Shown here one piece after another: positions 23,398 to 34,877 of a stretch of 64,000 nt of DNA (position 1 is the stretch's first letter; each line of letters starts with the position of its first letter). The position numbers and the translations under genes are program-made. This stretch comes from Diadema setosum. Lineage: Eukaryota; Echinodermata; Echinoidea; Diadematoida; Diadematidae. Where the stretch lies: contig CM067072.1 in assembly GCA_033980235.1 (NCBI GenBank), positions 19,471,047 through 19,535,046 of the forward strand, given 5' to 3'. The notes beneath the pieces were generated by a model. The model was not told the DNA's origin. It ran no database searches and was given only the letters and a program-made list of their open reading frames with translations.

Positions 23398-24840
23398 AAG
23401 AGACCCAAGGGTCTCGCAGTCACCCAAGTATTGCAAGTTCAATTTCCATGCATTCTTGCAGACTCTTACCTAACAACATTGCAAGCTTGGGGGGGGGGGG
23501 CAGCTTTGAGAGTTTCCATGCAGGCATGATGTCTTTTTGTACATTCCATCACACTGGTAAAAACAGCTGCCAAGTACACTGTATTTAAAAAATTTTACTA
23601 AGCAGTTAAAAAAAAAAAGACTGAAATGTAAAAATTGCCCCCCCCCCCCATTTAAAGATAATATAAAGTTTTGGTATCACCTCAAAAGTTTCCCTGAATT
23701 TCCTTGTCTTAGTTTGTGTTTCAGGTTAAAGTACCTTTCATATAACTAACAGTGTGAGACTTACTCGCCCCAAAGTGCTCTCATGTCTTAGTAATCATGC
23801 AATAATGGTTTCGTACCAGAGCCACCGCCGTACGACGGCGGCGAGGTAGTACACGTATTGTGCGAGATAACTGCGACCAGCAGGGTGCAGCCCCATACGC
23901 ACACTGTGTAGCTAACTGCGACCTGCAGCCCCATACGCATAGCTAAATGGGGCTTCGCATAGTAGCTTACAGGATCATGACAGATTTAGTATCGCGGGTA
24001 AATATCAACTTAAAATCCAAAAATTTCTTCAATTTGAAGACTTACCGGTTAAGTTGAAGTATTGAAAACAGGCTTTGGGCAATGTTTGGTTTTGCCAATA
24101 GTCCCTTTCTGTTCGAATTGATGACTGAATGTGACTCGGTCGAGAGGACCTTGGGAGAGCTACACTGAATTGACGGCCAGCGCATGCGCACACAAACATC
24201 TTATCCGTTCATGGATTTGAAATTTGTTCGCATGTGATGTGTGCGTATGCGCTGGTCGTAGTAATCAGTGTATGTAGCTCTCCCAAGGTCCTCTCGACAG
24301 AGTCACATTCAGTCATCAATTCGAACAGAAAGGGACTATTGGCAGAACCAAATGCTGCCCGAAGCCTGTATTCAAGACTTCAACTTCATTGGTAAGTCTT
24401 CAAATTGAAGAATTTTGTGGATTTTAAGTTGATATTTACCCGCGATACTAAATCTGTCATGATCCTGAATGCTACAATGCGAAGCCCCATTACGCTATGC
24501 GTATGGGGCTGCTGGTCGCAGTTAATTGCATGATTACTAAGAAATGAGAGCAATTTGGGGCGAGTAAGTCTCACAGTATTAGTTATATGATAGATATTTA
24601 ACCTGAAACACGGAAATTCAGGGAAACTTTTGAGGTACCAAAACTTTTTATTATCTTTAATCCCCACCTAACCCCTGGATCTACATTGAAATTAATAACC
24701 TTGGAAGCGCACTCACTATATGTATTTACTCAGAGTATTTCCAGTTGTTAAGATTCCTTAATATCAGGGTTTTGCCAGTCCCCCTCCCATAGGGGAATGC
24801 TGTTCATTTGAACAAATGATGCATCACACATTACCCCACG
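23398..24840. mobile_element. GAGACCC/CACCTGAG family element split by a foldback element
   Basis: Begins CAAGAGACCCAAGGGTCTCG, a 7-bp stem with a 2-base loop, followed by the CACCCAAGTATTGCAAGTTC block. The family sequence stops at the C tract near 23640 and appears to resume after 24661 (ACTCAGAGTATTTCCAG, CAGTCCCCCTCCCATAGGGG). Confidence 0.5.
23650..24661. mobile_element. 1-kb foldback element (giant inverted repeat)
   Basis: Left arm about 23650-24195 and right arm about 24233-24661 are inverted copies with few differences, e.g. TAGTCCCTTTCTGTTCGAAT / ATTCGAACAGAAAGGGACTA and GATTTAGTATCGCGGGTAAA / TTTACCCGCGATACTAAATC. The left arm is about 107 bp longer because of an insertion near 23805-23910 that partly duplicates GCAGCCCCATACGCA. 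The spacer is about 37 bp. No coding capacity. Confidence 0.85.
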
Positions 24841-25037
24841 TCCACTCGAGGACAGCCGCAGAGAAATGCATGCACTGTGTGTGCGTGTACATAGTCACTC
24901 CCCTGCCACTGCATGTTATACTATGCATGCGTGGTACGCTGTGTTAGCAATAGTGAGCAGTGCAGTGCAGTGGTTAGCTATCATGTGTGGCTTAATTTTC
25001 CACTTTTGGCAACCCCGTGGACAACCTTAAAAAAAAC

Positions 25038-26383
25038 TAGAAATGTCGCTACGGCGACTGATGCCTCCGCCATAATGCATGATTCTCCCAATAGGTGTAT
25101 AGTACAATGTCTTGACAATGTGTGATGACAGTTTCACATAACTGGCAAAATATCGAAATAACAGGTTTGTCAGAAATATCTTGAATGTTCACTTTCCACG
25201 AACTGGGTTTGCTATAATTGTCTATTAAAGAGTGCAGGTACACATATTTGGGGAATTGAAAAATTTTACTTGACTTCTGACCGACCTTATTATAAGTTTA
25301 TGCATTGAGTATAATTTTCAAGGTATGAAGAAAGAGTGTAATTACAGTACAAAATATTTTTTTTTCATTTAAACCTGACCTTTGACCCTTAACCTTTGAC
25401 CTTTGACCTTCTGGCTGGAAATTTCCAAGAGAATCTCCATCAAGTAATACATGTACATATATTAAACACTTTTAAAACTAATAATGCAATCATTGCATAT
25501 ACTAGTATACATGTATGAGGGAAATACAGTAGTAACATTTTGAGGAGTTGACCTTGACCTTTGAACCCCTGACTATTGACCCATGACCCCTAAATTCCCT
25601 AGATAATCCCTGCCAGTCAGTACATGCATATGTACCATGTTCCATGAAGATACATTGAACCATTTGCGAGAAAAGTGATATTGCAACATTTTCACCTAAC
25701 CTTTGACCTTTTGACCTTTGACCTTATGACATGAAACTCTCTCTGGAGAATCCTTACGCAGTAGTACATGTCTACACTAATTTTCAAGAAAATAACTACG
25801 GGCATTGCATAGATATGGGGGAAATAGCAACATTTTTAGCATTTGACCTTGACCTTTTGACCTTTGACCTCTTGTCAATGTCACTAGAATCTACTCAACT
25901 AATTGTCCCATCATACATCATCCTTGGACCAAGTTTGGTGAAAGCTGCTTCATCCAGTTTTGAGTTATCACATAAACAGATAAATTTTAGGATTTGACCT
26001 TGATCTTTGACCTTTGACCTCTGTCCGATTTCACTGAAAAACTAATCAAGTAATTGTCCCATCATACATCATCCTCCAACAAAGTTTGGTGAAATTTGCT
26101 CCATACAGTCTTGAGTTATCGCGTAAACGGATACAATTTCACGATTTGACCTTGACCTTTGACCTTTAGCCGATTTCACCCAAAATCTTATCAAATCGTT
26201 GCCCCATCATACTTCATACTTGGACCAAGTTTGGTAAAATTCCAGTAAATATTACTCAAGTTATCGCGTAAACGAAAGCGGACGGACGTACGTACGTACG
26301 TACGTACGGACGTACGTACGGACGGACGGACAACCCGAAAACATAATGCCTCCGGCACCACTTCGTGGCGGAGGCATAAAAAT
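25038..26383. mobile_element. Helentron-like non-autonomous element, GCCTCCGCC family (copy 1)
   Basis: 5' end TAGAAATGTCGCTACGGCGA forms a 5-bp stem (GTCGC/GCGAC), followed by ATGCCTCCGCCATAATGC. The core has diverged tandem units with TGACCTTTGACCT. Then an (ACGT/ACGG)n tract at about 26280-26330, and a 3' hairpin containing CCACTTCGTGGCGGAGGCAT. The order (5' hairpin, subterminal inverted repeat, tandem core, ACGG microsatellite, 3' hairpin) matches published descriptions of Helentron-associated elements. Confidence 0.7.
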
Positions 26384-26389
26384 TATAAT

Positions 26390-27155
26390 AATTCAACAGA
26401 ATGACTGATTTTTATTTGGTACACCAGGGTACCATTTATGTCATCAAGTATATATTCTATCTTCCAAGTAATACTACCTGCCAAGTTTGATAAAAATTTA
26501 ACCCTCAAGAAGATAATTAAAATGTACAATGAGGGCCCCAATTTGGATCCTCCCCTTCTCCAGGGGCTCCAAGGGGCACTTCTGAATCCAACATAAACAA
26601 ACTTGAAACAACAGCTAGTAATGCACTTAATCATAGCATTAACTGAGCTTTATCACTTCTGGTTCTAGAGAAGAAGATTTTTGCAGATTCTTTAATTTGG
26701 GCTATTTGGGCTCCCAAGGGCCCTCAGAGGGAGAATGGTGCCCATTCAAACAAATTGAGATCCTATCCCCTTGGGGATGCTACCTGCCAAGTTTGGTGAA
26801 AATCCATCATGTTGTTTTCAAGAAGATGGAAATGTACAATTTAGGCCCACATTTGGACCCCTCCCCAAGCCCCAGGGTGGGCTTCCCTGCATCTGCCATG
26901 AACAAACTTGAAACTACAGTCATCAATGTACTAACTCATAGTATTAACTTAGCTCTATCACTTCTGGTTCTAGAGAAGGCTTTTAAATTTTCCTTTATTT
27001 GGGGGTTTGGGCCGTTAAAGGGTTTCAAGAAGAAAAAGAAAATGTAAAATGTTTATGCAAGACGGACAAAAGACGACGGATGATGGAAGACGGACGTCGA
27101 ATGAAGAGTAATCGCAACAGTTCCTCTGAACCTTCGGCTCAGCTGAGCTGAAAAT
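26390..27155. mobile_element. GAGACCC-family element, 3' portion with terminal hairpin
   Basis: Two diverged units containing CTGCCAAGTTTGGTGAAAAT and CTTCTGGTTCTAGAGAAG. They are followed by a purine-rich ACGGAC tail (27061-27100) and the hairpin TTCGGCTCAGCTGAGCTGAA near 27133-27152. Confidence 0.55.
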
Positions 27156-27629
27156 GAACATAATGGTCCAACCAAGATAGTATTTAGCTGGATTTCAAAA
27201 ACTAGGTAACTCTTTAAATGATTATGATTTTTGACTCATTGCCCTCACACCAATAATTATGAATTAAATGTTTTTGAAAAAATTGTTTGGAACATACTTG
27301 TATGCCAGGTGAATATAGATCCCTTTCAGTTTGCATGTGACCAGGTAAACAAAGGTGTAGAAAATGCACTCATATATGACTCTTTTTCATACAAATTGCA
27401 TGTCCTTGTCACATGTGCATTTAAACATAACAGAAAACATCCGTCCACACTTAAGTTTGCAAATCTTTCTTCAAATTGTACATGCCATTGACCAAAACTG
27501 TCCAATGAATAAACTCTAGGTTATATGAGAGTTCATCCAGTACTGTGCACATGAATTTTGAACTTCTCAGAAGATCCAAAACAAAGGGTCAAAAGTAATG
27601 ACACATTTCAAATGCAATTGCCAACAATA

Positions 27630-28250
27630 GAACTGCCACGAAAGGTCTCACGTTCACCCAGGCGTGGAAGTTCACCTTTCATGCATTCTTGCAGATTATT
27701 ACTAAAGGACAAGCAAACTTTTTTTTTTTTTTGGGGGGGGGGGCGGCTTGGGAGGGGACAGGTTTGAGAGCCCCTCAAGGAGGGGTATGGTGTTCATTTG
27801 TATCACACTGGCAAAGATACCTGCCAAGTTTGTCGAAAATTTTGTGAAAACTGTCTCCAAATTTTGTCCTAGCCCAGATGGGACCACCCACAAATTTACC
27901 ATAAATAAGCTGTTAATAATGTATTCATTCAAAGTATTTCTGGTTTGAAAATTTTATTTTTTGAGATTCTCGAATTTGTTTTGAAAAAAAAATATTTTGA
28001 GATTCTCGAATTTGTTTTGTTTGTTTGTTTGTTTTTTTTTTTTGGGGGGGGGGGTGGTCCCCTGGGGTTCCCAATATGGTGGAGACATGGTGTGGATTTG
28101 TATTTACTGTCACCCTGGTGATAACACCAGCCAAGTCTGCAAGTTTGGTAAAAATTTGACTACGTGTGCTTGAGAGAAAGATGAAAATGTGAAAATTAGG
28201 CCCCAATTTGGTCCCCCTACACATCGAATCATGATCCGAATGACACTATT
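27630..28250. repeat. GAGACCC-family fragment
   Basis: GGTCTCACGTTCACCC and AAGTTCACCTTTCATGCATT match the head of the family. T/G tracts at 27720-27742 and 28030-28055 interrupt it, and CCTGCCAAGTTTG blocks follow. The 3' hairpin is missing. Confidence 0.5.
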
Positions 28251-28619
28251 TGTGCTCTTGTTCTCTCTCTCTTTTTTATTTTGCAATCTTGATCAAAATT
28301 GTGCTTAGCGCTTAGAAATGTAATAAGCGCTTTATACATGATATTCACTATTACAATTCACGAAGGGAAAATTGTGACTCAATTTGCACCAGTTCGAGTG
28401 AGGCCAAACTGCATGAGGGAGCCTTGGGGTTTGACCTGACTTTGGTACAATTTCATACAACATTCAAACATACTTAGCACCACAAATAGCTGCAACTACT
28501 TCCGAAATGTTGTACCTTTAGTGATAAGGATCGAGATTTGAATGTCACTAACAGTCCCAATTATTATGGAGATGGCTGATACACACACGACAATCTGTGA
28601 TGGACTAAAAGGGACCTAA

Positions 28620-29150
28620 TGTCTAAATGTGTATCACTTACGTTGCCATGACAATGCTTTGTCCGACAAACACAAAAATTATGTGTTCCACATCTATGCC
28701 TCAAGGCCATAACGCCTACCAAATTTGATTTCAATTGCTTCAAAACTGTGGAAGTTATTCATTCCACAAGATTTCGAAGAAAACATGCGGTTACCATGGC
28801 AACGCTTTGTCAAGTACAAACACAGAGTGTCTTGCATAACTACACCTATAGATCATCATAGATACCAATTTTTAAATTGATTGCTTAAATACTATGGAAG
28901 TTATTTAATCCACAAGGTTTTGGTAATATTAGGGTTACCATGGCAACGCATTGTCCGACAAACACAAAAAACATGTTTTGCACATCTATACCTCAATATC
29001 ATCATTTATCCTAAGTTTCATTTAAATTGCTTCAAAACTGTAGAAGGAGTTCGCGACGCAAGATTTGCAACAGACCGACCGACCGCCTGACCAACATCAC
29101 GGTGATTCCTATATACAGTACCCCCTTCACACTACATGTGGCAGAGGTAT
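28620..29150. mobile_element. 3' part of an X-box tandem element
   Basis: Two perfect GTTACCATGGCAAC motifs (28800, 28934) and a variant near 28640. The sequence is nearly the same as 6990-7490 (TCTTGCATAACTACACCTAT, CTCAATATCATCATTTA) and ends in CACTACATGTGGCAGAGGTATAA. It is a second copy of the element in the 5749-10598 intron, truncated at its 5' side. Confidence 0.65.
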
Positions 29151-29310
29151 AAAAAGGAAAATGGACATCCAATCGCTTTTTTAATCGAGACAGAATTTTC
29201 TTTAAAAACATGATGTACATACAGTGTAACTTCTCCTTTTTACTTTATCAGGTAAAACATAATGGAATTCATTCACATAGTTCAGAGCTGCCAACCTTTG
29301 GAACCACAAA

Positions 29311-30348
29311 CTAGAAATGTCGCTACAGCGACTGGTTATACCCCCGCCAAACACCACTTCATAAGCTTTGGTCAAAACAACATTTGATAAGCTTTGGTCA
29401 AAACAACATTTGATAAGCTTTGGTCAAAAAACTGAGGAAGTAGTTAAATCCGCAAGATCTTTCCTTAATCTTCTGCCATTAATATGCCGTTACCATGGCA
29501 ACGTACTTTCGGGTACTGTCGAAAAATGCGTCTTGCACATCTACAACCAAAGGCACACATCTGTACTGAGTTTCATGGAAATTGGGCAAAAACTGAGGAA
29601 GTAGTTTGCAACACAAAATTTTCCATCATTTTGGCTCATAATATGTGAGCTGTTACCATGGCAACATACTTTTTGTCACTGTCAAGAAATGTGTCATGCT
29701 GACCTATATCCTAAGACAAACATTCAATATGAATTCCATGAGAATTGGAAGAACACTAATGAAGCAGTTTTGCCATGAAGCATTTCGCCCTATATTTTAC
29801 CAATAACATGCCGTTACCATGGCAACGCACTTTTTGCCACTGCGGAAATATGTGTCTTGCACATTAACATATTCAGATGAACATCTATACCTAATTTCAT
29901 AAAAATTTATCAAAAGCTGTGGGAGGAGTTCGCGACGCAAGAGTTGTACCCATTTTTGCCCATAATATGCCGTTACCATGGCAACATACTTTTGGGTACT
30001 TTCAAAAAATACGTCTTGCACTTCTACAACCAAAGGCACACATCTGTGCCAAGTTTTATGGGAATCGGTTGAAAACTGAGGAAGTAGTTCGCGACGCAAG
30101 ATTTGTACCCATTTTTGCCCATAATATGCCGTTACCATGGCAACGTACTTTTGGGTACTGTCAAAAAATACGTCTTGCACATCTACAACCCAAGGCACAC
30201 ATCTGTGCCAAGTTTTATGGGAATCGGTTGAAAACTGAGGAAGTAGTTCGCGACGCAAGATTTGCAACGGACCGACCGCCCGACCGCCCCACCGACCGTC
30301 CGCTGATTCCTATATACCCCCTTCAAACTTCGTTTGGCGGGGGTATAA
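29311..30348. mobile_element. Helentron-like element with five X-box units, complete
   Basis: 5' end CTAGAAATGTCGCTACAGCG, then TTATACCCCCGCCAAAC. The core has units of 159-163 bp with GTTACCATGGCAAC at 29489, 29652, 29813, 29972 and 30131. A GACCGACCGCCC tail precedes the 3' hairpin TACCCCCTTCAAACTTCGTTTGGCGGGGGTA. The flanks CAGAGCTGCCAAC..CACAAA and TTAG.ACT match the uninterrupted repeat at 10853-10893, so both edges are defined and there is no target duplication. Confidence 0.75.
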
Positions 30349-30999
30349 TTAGTACTCCAAAATTCATATTTTTCCATCAGAAATCATATTTTTTCAATCC
30401 CCCTCTTTTTGCTATTTTGAATTAAACTCGCCGACTTATGAGGCCTACAGGCTCTAAACATAACATTACGACACATGCCGAAGTACCGAGCTGGTCACCA
30501 GCACAATAAAAATTCCTAACTATGCAATGTTCAGCGTTGATTGTTTACTCGCAGTGAATGTGTACTAGTGCATGTATGTACCTCCAAAAACTTGCTGGGC
30601 TGGTTATGGAAACTTCCACTATCTAGCAGGGGAGGGGGAATGCTTTCATCTTCTCAAGAGAGCTTTTGTGTGAGCGAATGCAAAACTCTGTTGGGTGTTT
30701 CCTATTATTGTTTATTATAAAATATAATTATGCGTTGTTTTCAGGTTTTTTTCATTTTACTGGATTTTAAACATCATCATTTTTTAGAAGTATCCAATTT
30801 TTTTTCCCCTGACTGGAATCGGAAAATCTACCATATAACGATGATCGCTAAATGCCGTGCTGTGTGTGGATGTGCCGAGATGTGCGAAACAATGGTTTCA
30901 CTTCCAAGTTTAGAGGAATGCGCCATGTGCTCCTGCCTTACAGGTTACTGCAAGTTCGATGGATCCAATGCACCATAGCTGAGCTTAATGCCTTGGTTA

Positions 31000-32945
31000 C
31001 GGTAAACATGCAGTTTACGTTTGATACGAAGAAATCATTATGTCTTTCAAGGGGGAAAAACACACAAAACAAACAAACAAAAACACCCATGAACGAATGT
31101 TGACAGCCAAAACATTGAAAAATAATAAGCAGTTTTGATGAGCGTGAAATTAATTGTCATGATTTTGCTGTCTAACCAGGTGATGACTGCATTTCATAGG
31201 ACCTACTCGTAGTGAAATTGTCTGGGCATACGAGACCTTTCATGTATTTCTGTGATTGCATTTTTAATCAACTGAATAATCAATCCTTTTTTCTTTTTTT
31301 TTTATTGTTCAGGGAACATACAAGACATTCGATCAAGTACACTATAATCGACTGTTCGATGTTTCCTATTGTGCCAAAAGAAAGGCTATAGAATCATGTA
31401 TCTTTGCGATGATTCCTTTAATTCAACTCAAAAGCTGGTTCTTCGATCGATATTTCCAGGATATTAAAACGCTGTTTATTCCTGTGCGTGCATCCTATCG
31501 TCTGGCACGCACCTACACCGGTTTGTAGGTACCTGCTTTTGTGAAAATTTCCACAGGGGGAGAGGGGTTTCTTCCAGCCGAAGAGACTGCATACACAATC
31601 TCTTCGCTTCTTCTTACCGTCACTTGTGTTTTCTCCATATTCTTTGCTGGTAATAAACATTTAGATTTAACTTTACGAAGGTTGCTAGCACTTGGTTCTT
31701 TTTGTTGTGAGGTGAATGTATTTTCTTTTTTTATCATTCCTGGGAGGGGATAGAAGAGTATGAGGGAAAATGAAATAAAAAACAAAACAAAACGAAGGGC
31801 ACGTACGCTCAGCATTCACAGCAAGCTGTCTTTTACACCAGCATCATTAATTATCATCACCATCAGGCACCACTCAGATAATTTTGTCCTTTTCCTATCA
31901 ACATTTAGCAACACGATCACCATCACTCGAGATAAACACCATCACTCGAAATAAATCACAAATACAAAGTATCAACACCTAATGACAACAACACAAACAT
32001 TACAAAAGACAACACACAGCACACCGAAGCAGCTGGGATCAAACTCGCTTCGAAATACATAGTATTGCAGCAAAGCGGAGAAAATCGCTGTAACGAAAAT
32101 GCATAGAGTAGGTCTATACAGTGCTAGACACTTGAAAGAATTACGTTAAAATATTTCAAAGTAAAAGGGGAACGAATACAGTGATATTAAACGGAAGAAA
32201 TCGTACCAAACGAGGTATGAGAAACGACAGAAATAGAACGATAAGTTTAGTAGGCCCTAGCAGAAGTTTGCAGCACCGAAAGCTACGCGAAAATAAATAC
32301 ACATTGAAAACTCGGTGCCGGTATTGTGACAAGATCCTTGGGATCAAGTCAATAAACGATACAAAACACAGGAAATCAATTATTTGGACTGGAAAAATAG
32401 CTTGTTACAAGCATTCTGTTGTATGAGATCTCCTTTAATAGGCCTAGAAATACATCGAGTTTCCATGATACACAGGAAAGAAAGTTCAAACGCTTTTCAC
32501 CTGCACTAGAGTCTGAAGTGCACATCAACACATGAACAGAAAGTCACCTCTTACTTGCAGAAAAATGATGCATTAACGTTGTAAAAAAACACACAACACT
32601 CTAAAAAATCATTTCGTACCTGGGGAGCAAGGGAAAAGCAGATGAAGAAGAAGAGAAAAAGAAGCAGACATTGTACAACGGAACGCCTTCTACCCCGCCT
32701 CAAAACGAAATAGGGTATGTGGCTGGAATCTGGCTACATACAGTGTGTAGCTACTCGCGCTTCCCATCCCAACCGGCAGGCCACACTATGGGGATACCTA
32801 TGGGGACACCACGGCGATCGATGTAAACATCCAGGGTCCGTAGGAGGCAGGGATTCACGCGCGCGAAGTTCCGTTCGGTGTACACAGTACGCAAGCAGCG
32901 ATTTGCATGTGCGCACACTTTTCTATTCAGAGCTTTCCACATACA
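31000..32945. repeat. 1.95-kb dispersed repeat, copy 1
   Basis: Aligns throughout with 53735-55680 (GGTAAACATGCAG at the left; GGATTCACGCGCGCGAAGTT and GTTCCGTTCGGTGTACACAG at the right). No conserved frame is shared by both copies, and stop codons differ. The other copy lies inside an element with long terminal inverted repeats; this one has no such ends. Confidence 0.75.
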
Positions 32946-33795
32946 GTGCATACGTGTTGCATCGATATCCCAGCCGAGTACAGATAACAAGTCAAGTCAT
33001 TGATAAGATGTACAGAATATCTCTTGCATTACCACCTTTACCTCTATTTACCTCTGCACTTACCCATGCAAGTTCACTGTTAACAGTAACACTGATAGTG
33101 GGCAACAATGTGGTATGCTTGATACATGGTGGACTTGTAAGATGAGATCTTGGGTTCAATCATTGTCTTCCTCTAACATCTTTGGACAAGATGTTCATCC
33201 TGACAAAGTTGTTTGAATGGATGTATGTTAGTATTTGGGGCAATGAAAATGGCAGAATCTCTGAGAGAGTAGTGTTGACAAGAAAGAGGCCATCCTGCTT
33301 TGATGAGGCTGCATTGATATTATCTGCATGCAACAGGTTATAGGATGGTCCATGAGGGGTTTGAGCTTTCACTGTAACATGTTCAAATTCTTATGCAACA
33401 TCCTCAAGAATTGGTGATATGCTCAAAATAAAATGGAATCAAACATATGAGACACCTCTGCAAACTTTGAGAAACACTAAACTACCATTGGTAATTCAAA
33501 AATTTGTGCTCAAAATATGAGACAGAACATTGATCGTAAGCAGCACAAGGGGAAATAAGTCATGAAATATTGTGCACTGTGCACTCACGATGTACATACA
33601 ATTCAACACAACATTCTCACATTCAGAGCTTGCAACATTCTCATATTTCAAGTTGTGGACCACCCTGGGTCTGCCAGGATAATCTAAACAACAACCATTC
33701 CATGGATGAATAGTATTGTAGATGTTCACAGAACTACCATCCTCTTATCCCAATAACTGAAGCAAATACCAGCAAATCAAGAGACAAATACTCAC

Positions 33796-33950
33796 ATCTT
33801 CCCACTCGGAGCTATCTTTGATTCGATACTGTATCCAGTACTCAAGACCATAAAGAGGATTCCAGTCGTCGGGGGTGCTCCAGTTCACTTCAAGTTGCCC
33901 ATTTTCACTTGGTTGGCCCACTCCAATGTCAGCAGGAGGTTTGGGCCGAA
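33796..33950 (-). CDS. Exon: CHD module 2, first half
   Basis: A 155-nt phase 1-0 exon encodes VRPKPPADIGVGQ, then QLEVNWSTPDDWNP and YWIQYRIKDSSEWED. The V-x-P-x-PP opening is the proline hinge between the two CHD modules, the core tryptophan is in VNWSTP, and YWIQYRIKDSSEW parallels the YNIQYRTKDASTW strand pair of gp130. Acceptor tttatattcag|TT and donor GAAGAT|gtgagtat are both good. It is separated from the next exon by the 10.6-kb intron that holds most of the large repeats. Confidence 0.85.
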
Positions 33951-34235
33951 CTGAATATAAACAGGCATGGAAAAAAAAGGTGGTAATGATCAATCAACTG
34001 TTGGTTCGTGTAGTAAATTAATTAAGTTCTGAAATTGAGCAATAATCATCAAAGACACTTGACTATGACAGCTCTTGTGTTGAATTTCTTAACTGCCTGT
34101 GATATGCTTTGCTATATGTAGAGTAAGGCTTTGCACTGACACCAAAAAATAACCGCTACTGGGTTATTTGAGACCAATCATTTAAACTTAAGTGCAAATA
34201 TATTTGTGGTACACAGTTTCATTACTCTTTGTAAC

Positions 34236-34375
34236 GCTGCACACTGGCACTGGTCTGATGGTCCAGAACTAGTCAAAATCACTGTCGGACCAGTACCTTT
34301 TTTAGGAATGGACCAGTAAAAAATGGAAAAAATGGGTACCTACTGGTCCCACAGACAGGTCAGACCAGTAAATAA
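34236..34375. repeat. Dispersed repeat (copy 2 of 2), GGACCAGTAAAAAATGG
   Basis: CACACTGGCACTGGTCTGAT, GAATGGACCAGTAAAAAATG and GGGTACCTACTGGTCC match 9636-9760. Confidence 0.55.
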
Positions 34376-34877
34376 AATGGAGTAAAGTGCAGCCTTGCTC
34401 TTTGCATATTAAAGCTACTTTTGGCTGAACATGAATTCTGTAACTTGTGAAAATAATTTTGAAATTTTCTCTGCAGATTTTGAATGGGTGGAGTTATGCA
34501 CTTTGGCAGTGATGCCTCCCTAGTATGTGTGTGAATATGTGTGTGTGTGTGTGTGTTTGTGCTCACCAAAGGACAATTAGTAGAATCCACTGAGTGCATG
34601 TGTGTATGTGGTACAAAGTTTCCTTGCTGACGGTATATTCCAAGAGACTACACAGCACATAAATTTTCGTGCATGGAAATGCCAAATCAAATTCTGACTT
34701 TTCTGTAATTTGGAAGAAAACAAACAAGTAAGCAATAGTGCAGAGCAAATTCAAGAACCAATGGATATGTATCAGGGGCGAATCCAGGAATTCCGTAGAG
34801 GGGGGTCCACAAACAATATTTCTGATGCTACTTCCGGGTTTCATCTCATTTTTTTCATTTTATTTCTTTTGTTTTAA

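Larger units (their letters stand above)
23172..33795. other. 10.6-kb intron inside CHD module 2
   Basis: Almost entirely repeats: the family element at 23398-24840 with the giant hairpin inside it, rolling-circle-like elements at 25038-26383, 28620-29150 and 29311-30348, related fragments at 26390-27155 and 27630-28250, and the 1.95-kb dispersed repeat at 31000-32945. The stretches 27160-27630, 30440-31000 and 32950-33790 have nothing recognisable. Confidence 0.65.

Noticed and set aside
29797..30425. Long open frames on both strands (156 and 168 residues) with internal protein repeats
   Set aside because: They simply read through the 160-bp tandem units of a transposable element; periodicity is at DNA level and both strands are open.
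31418..31815. Minus-strand frames of 80 and 100 residues as a small gene
   Set aside because: The matching part of the second repeat copy (54135-54500) does not keep the frames.
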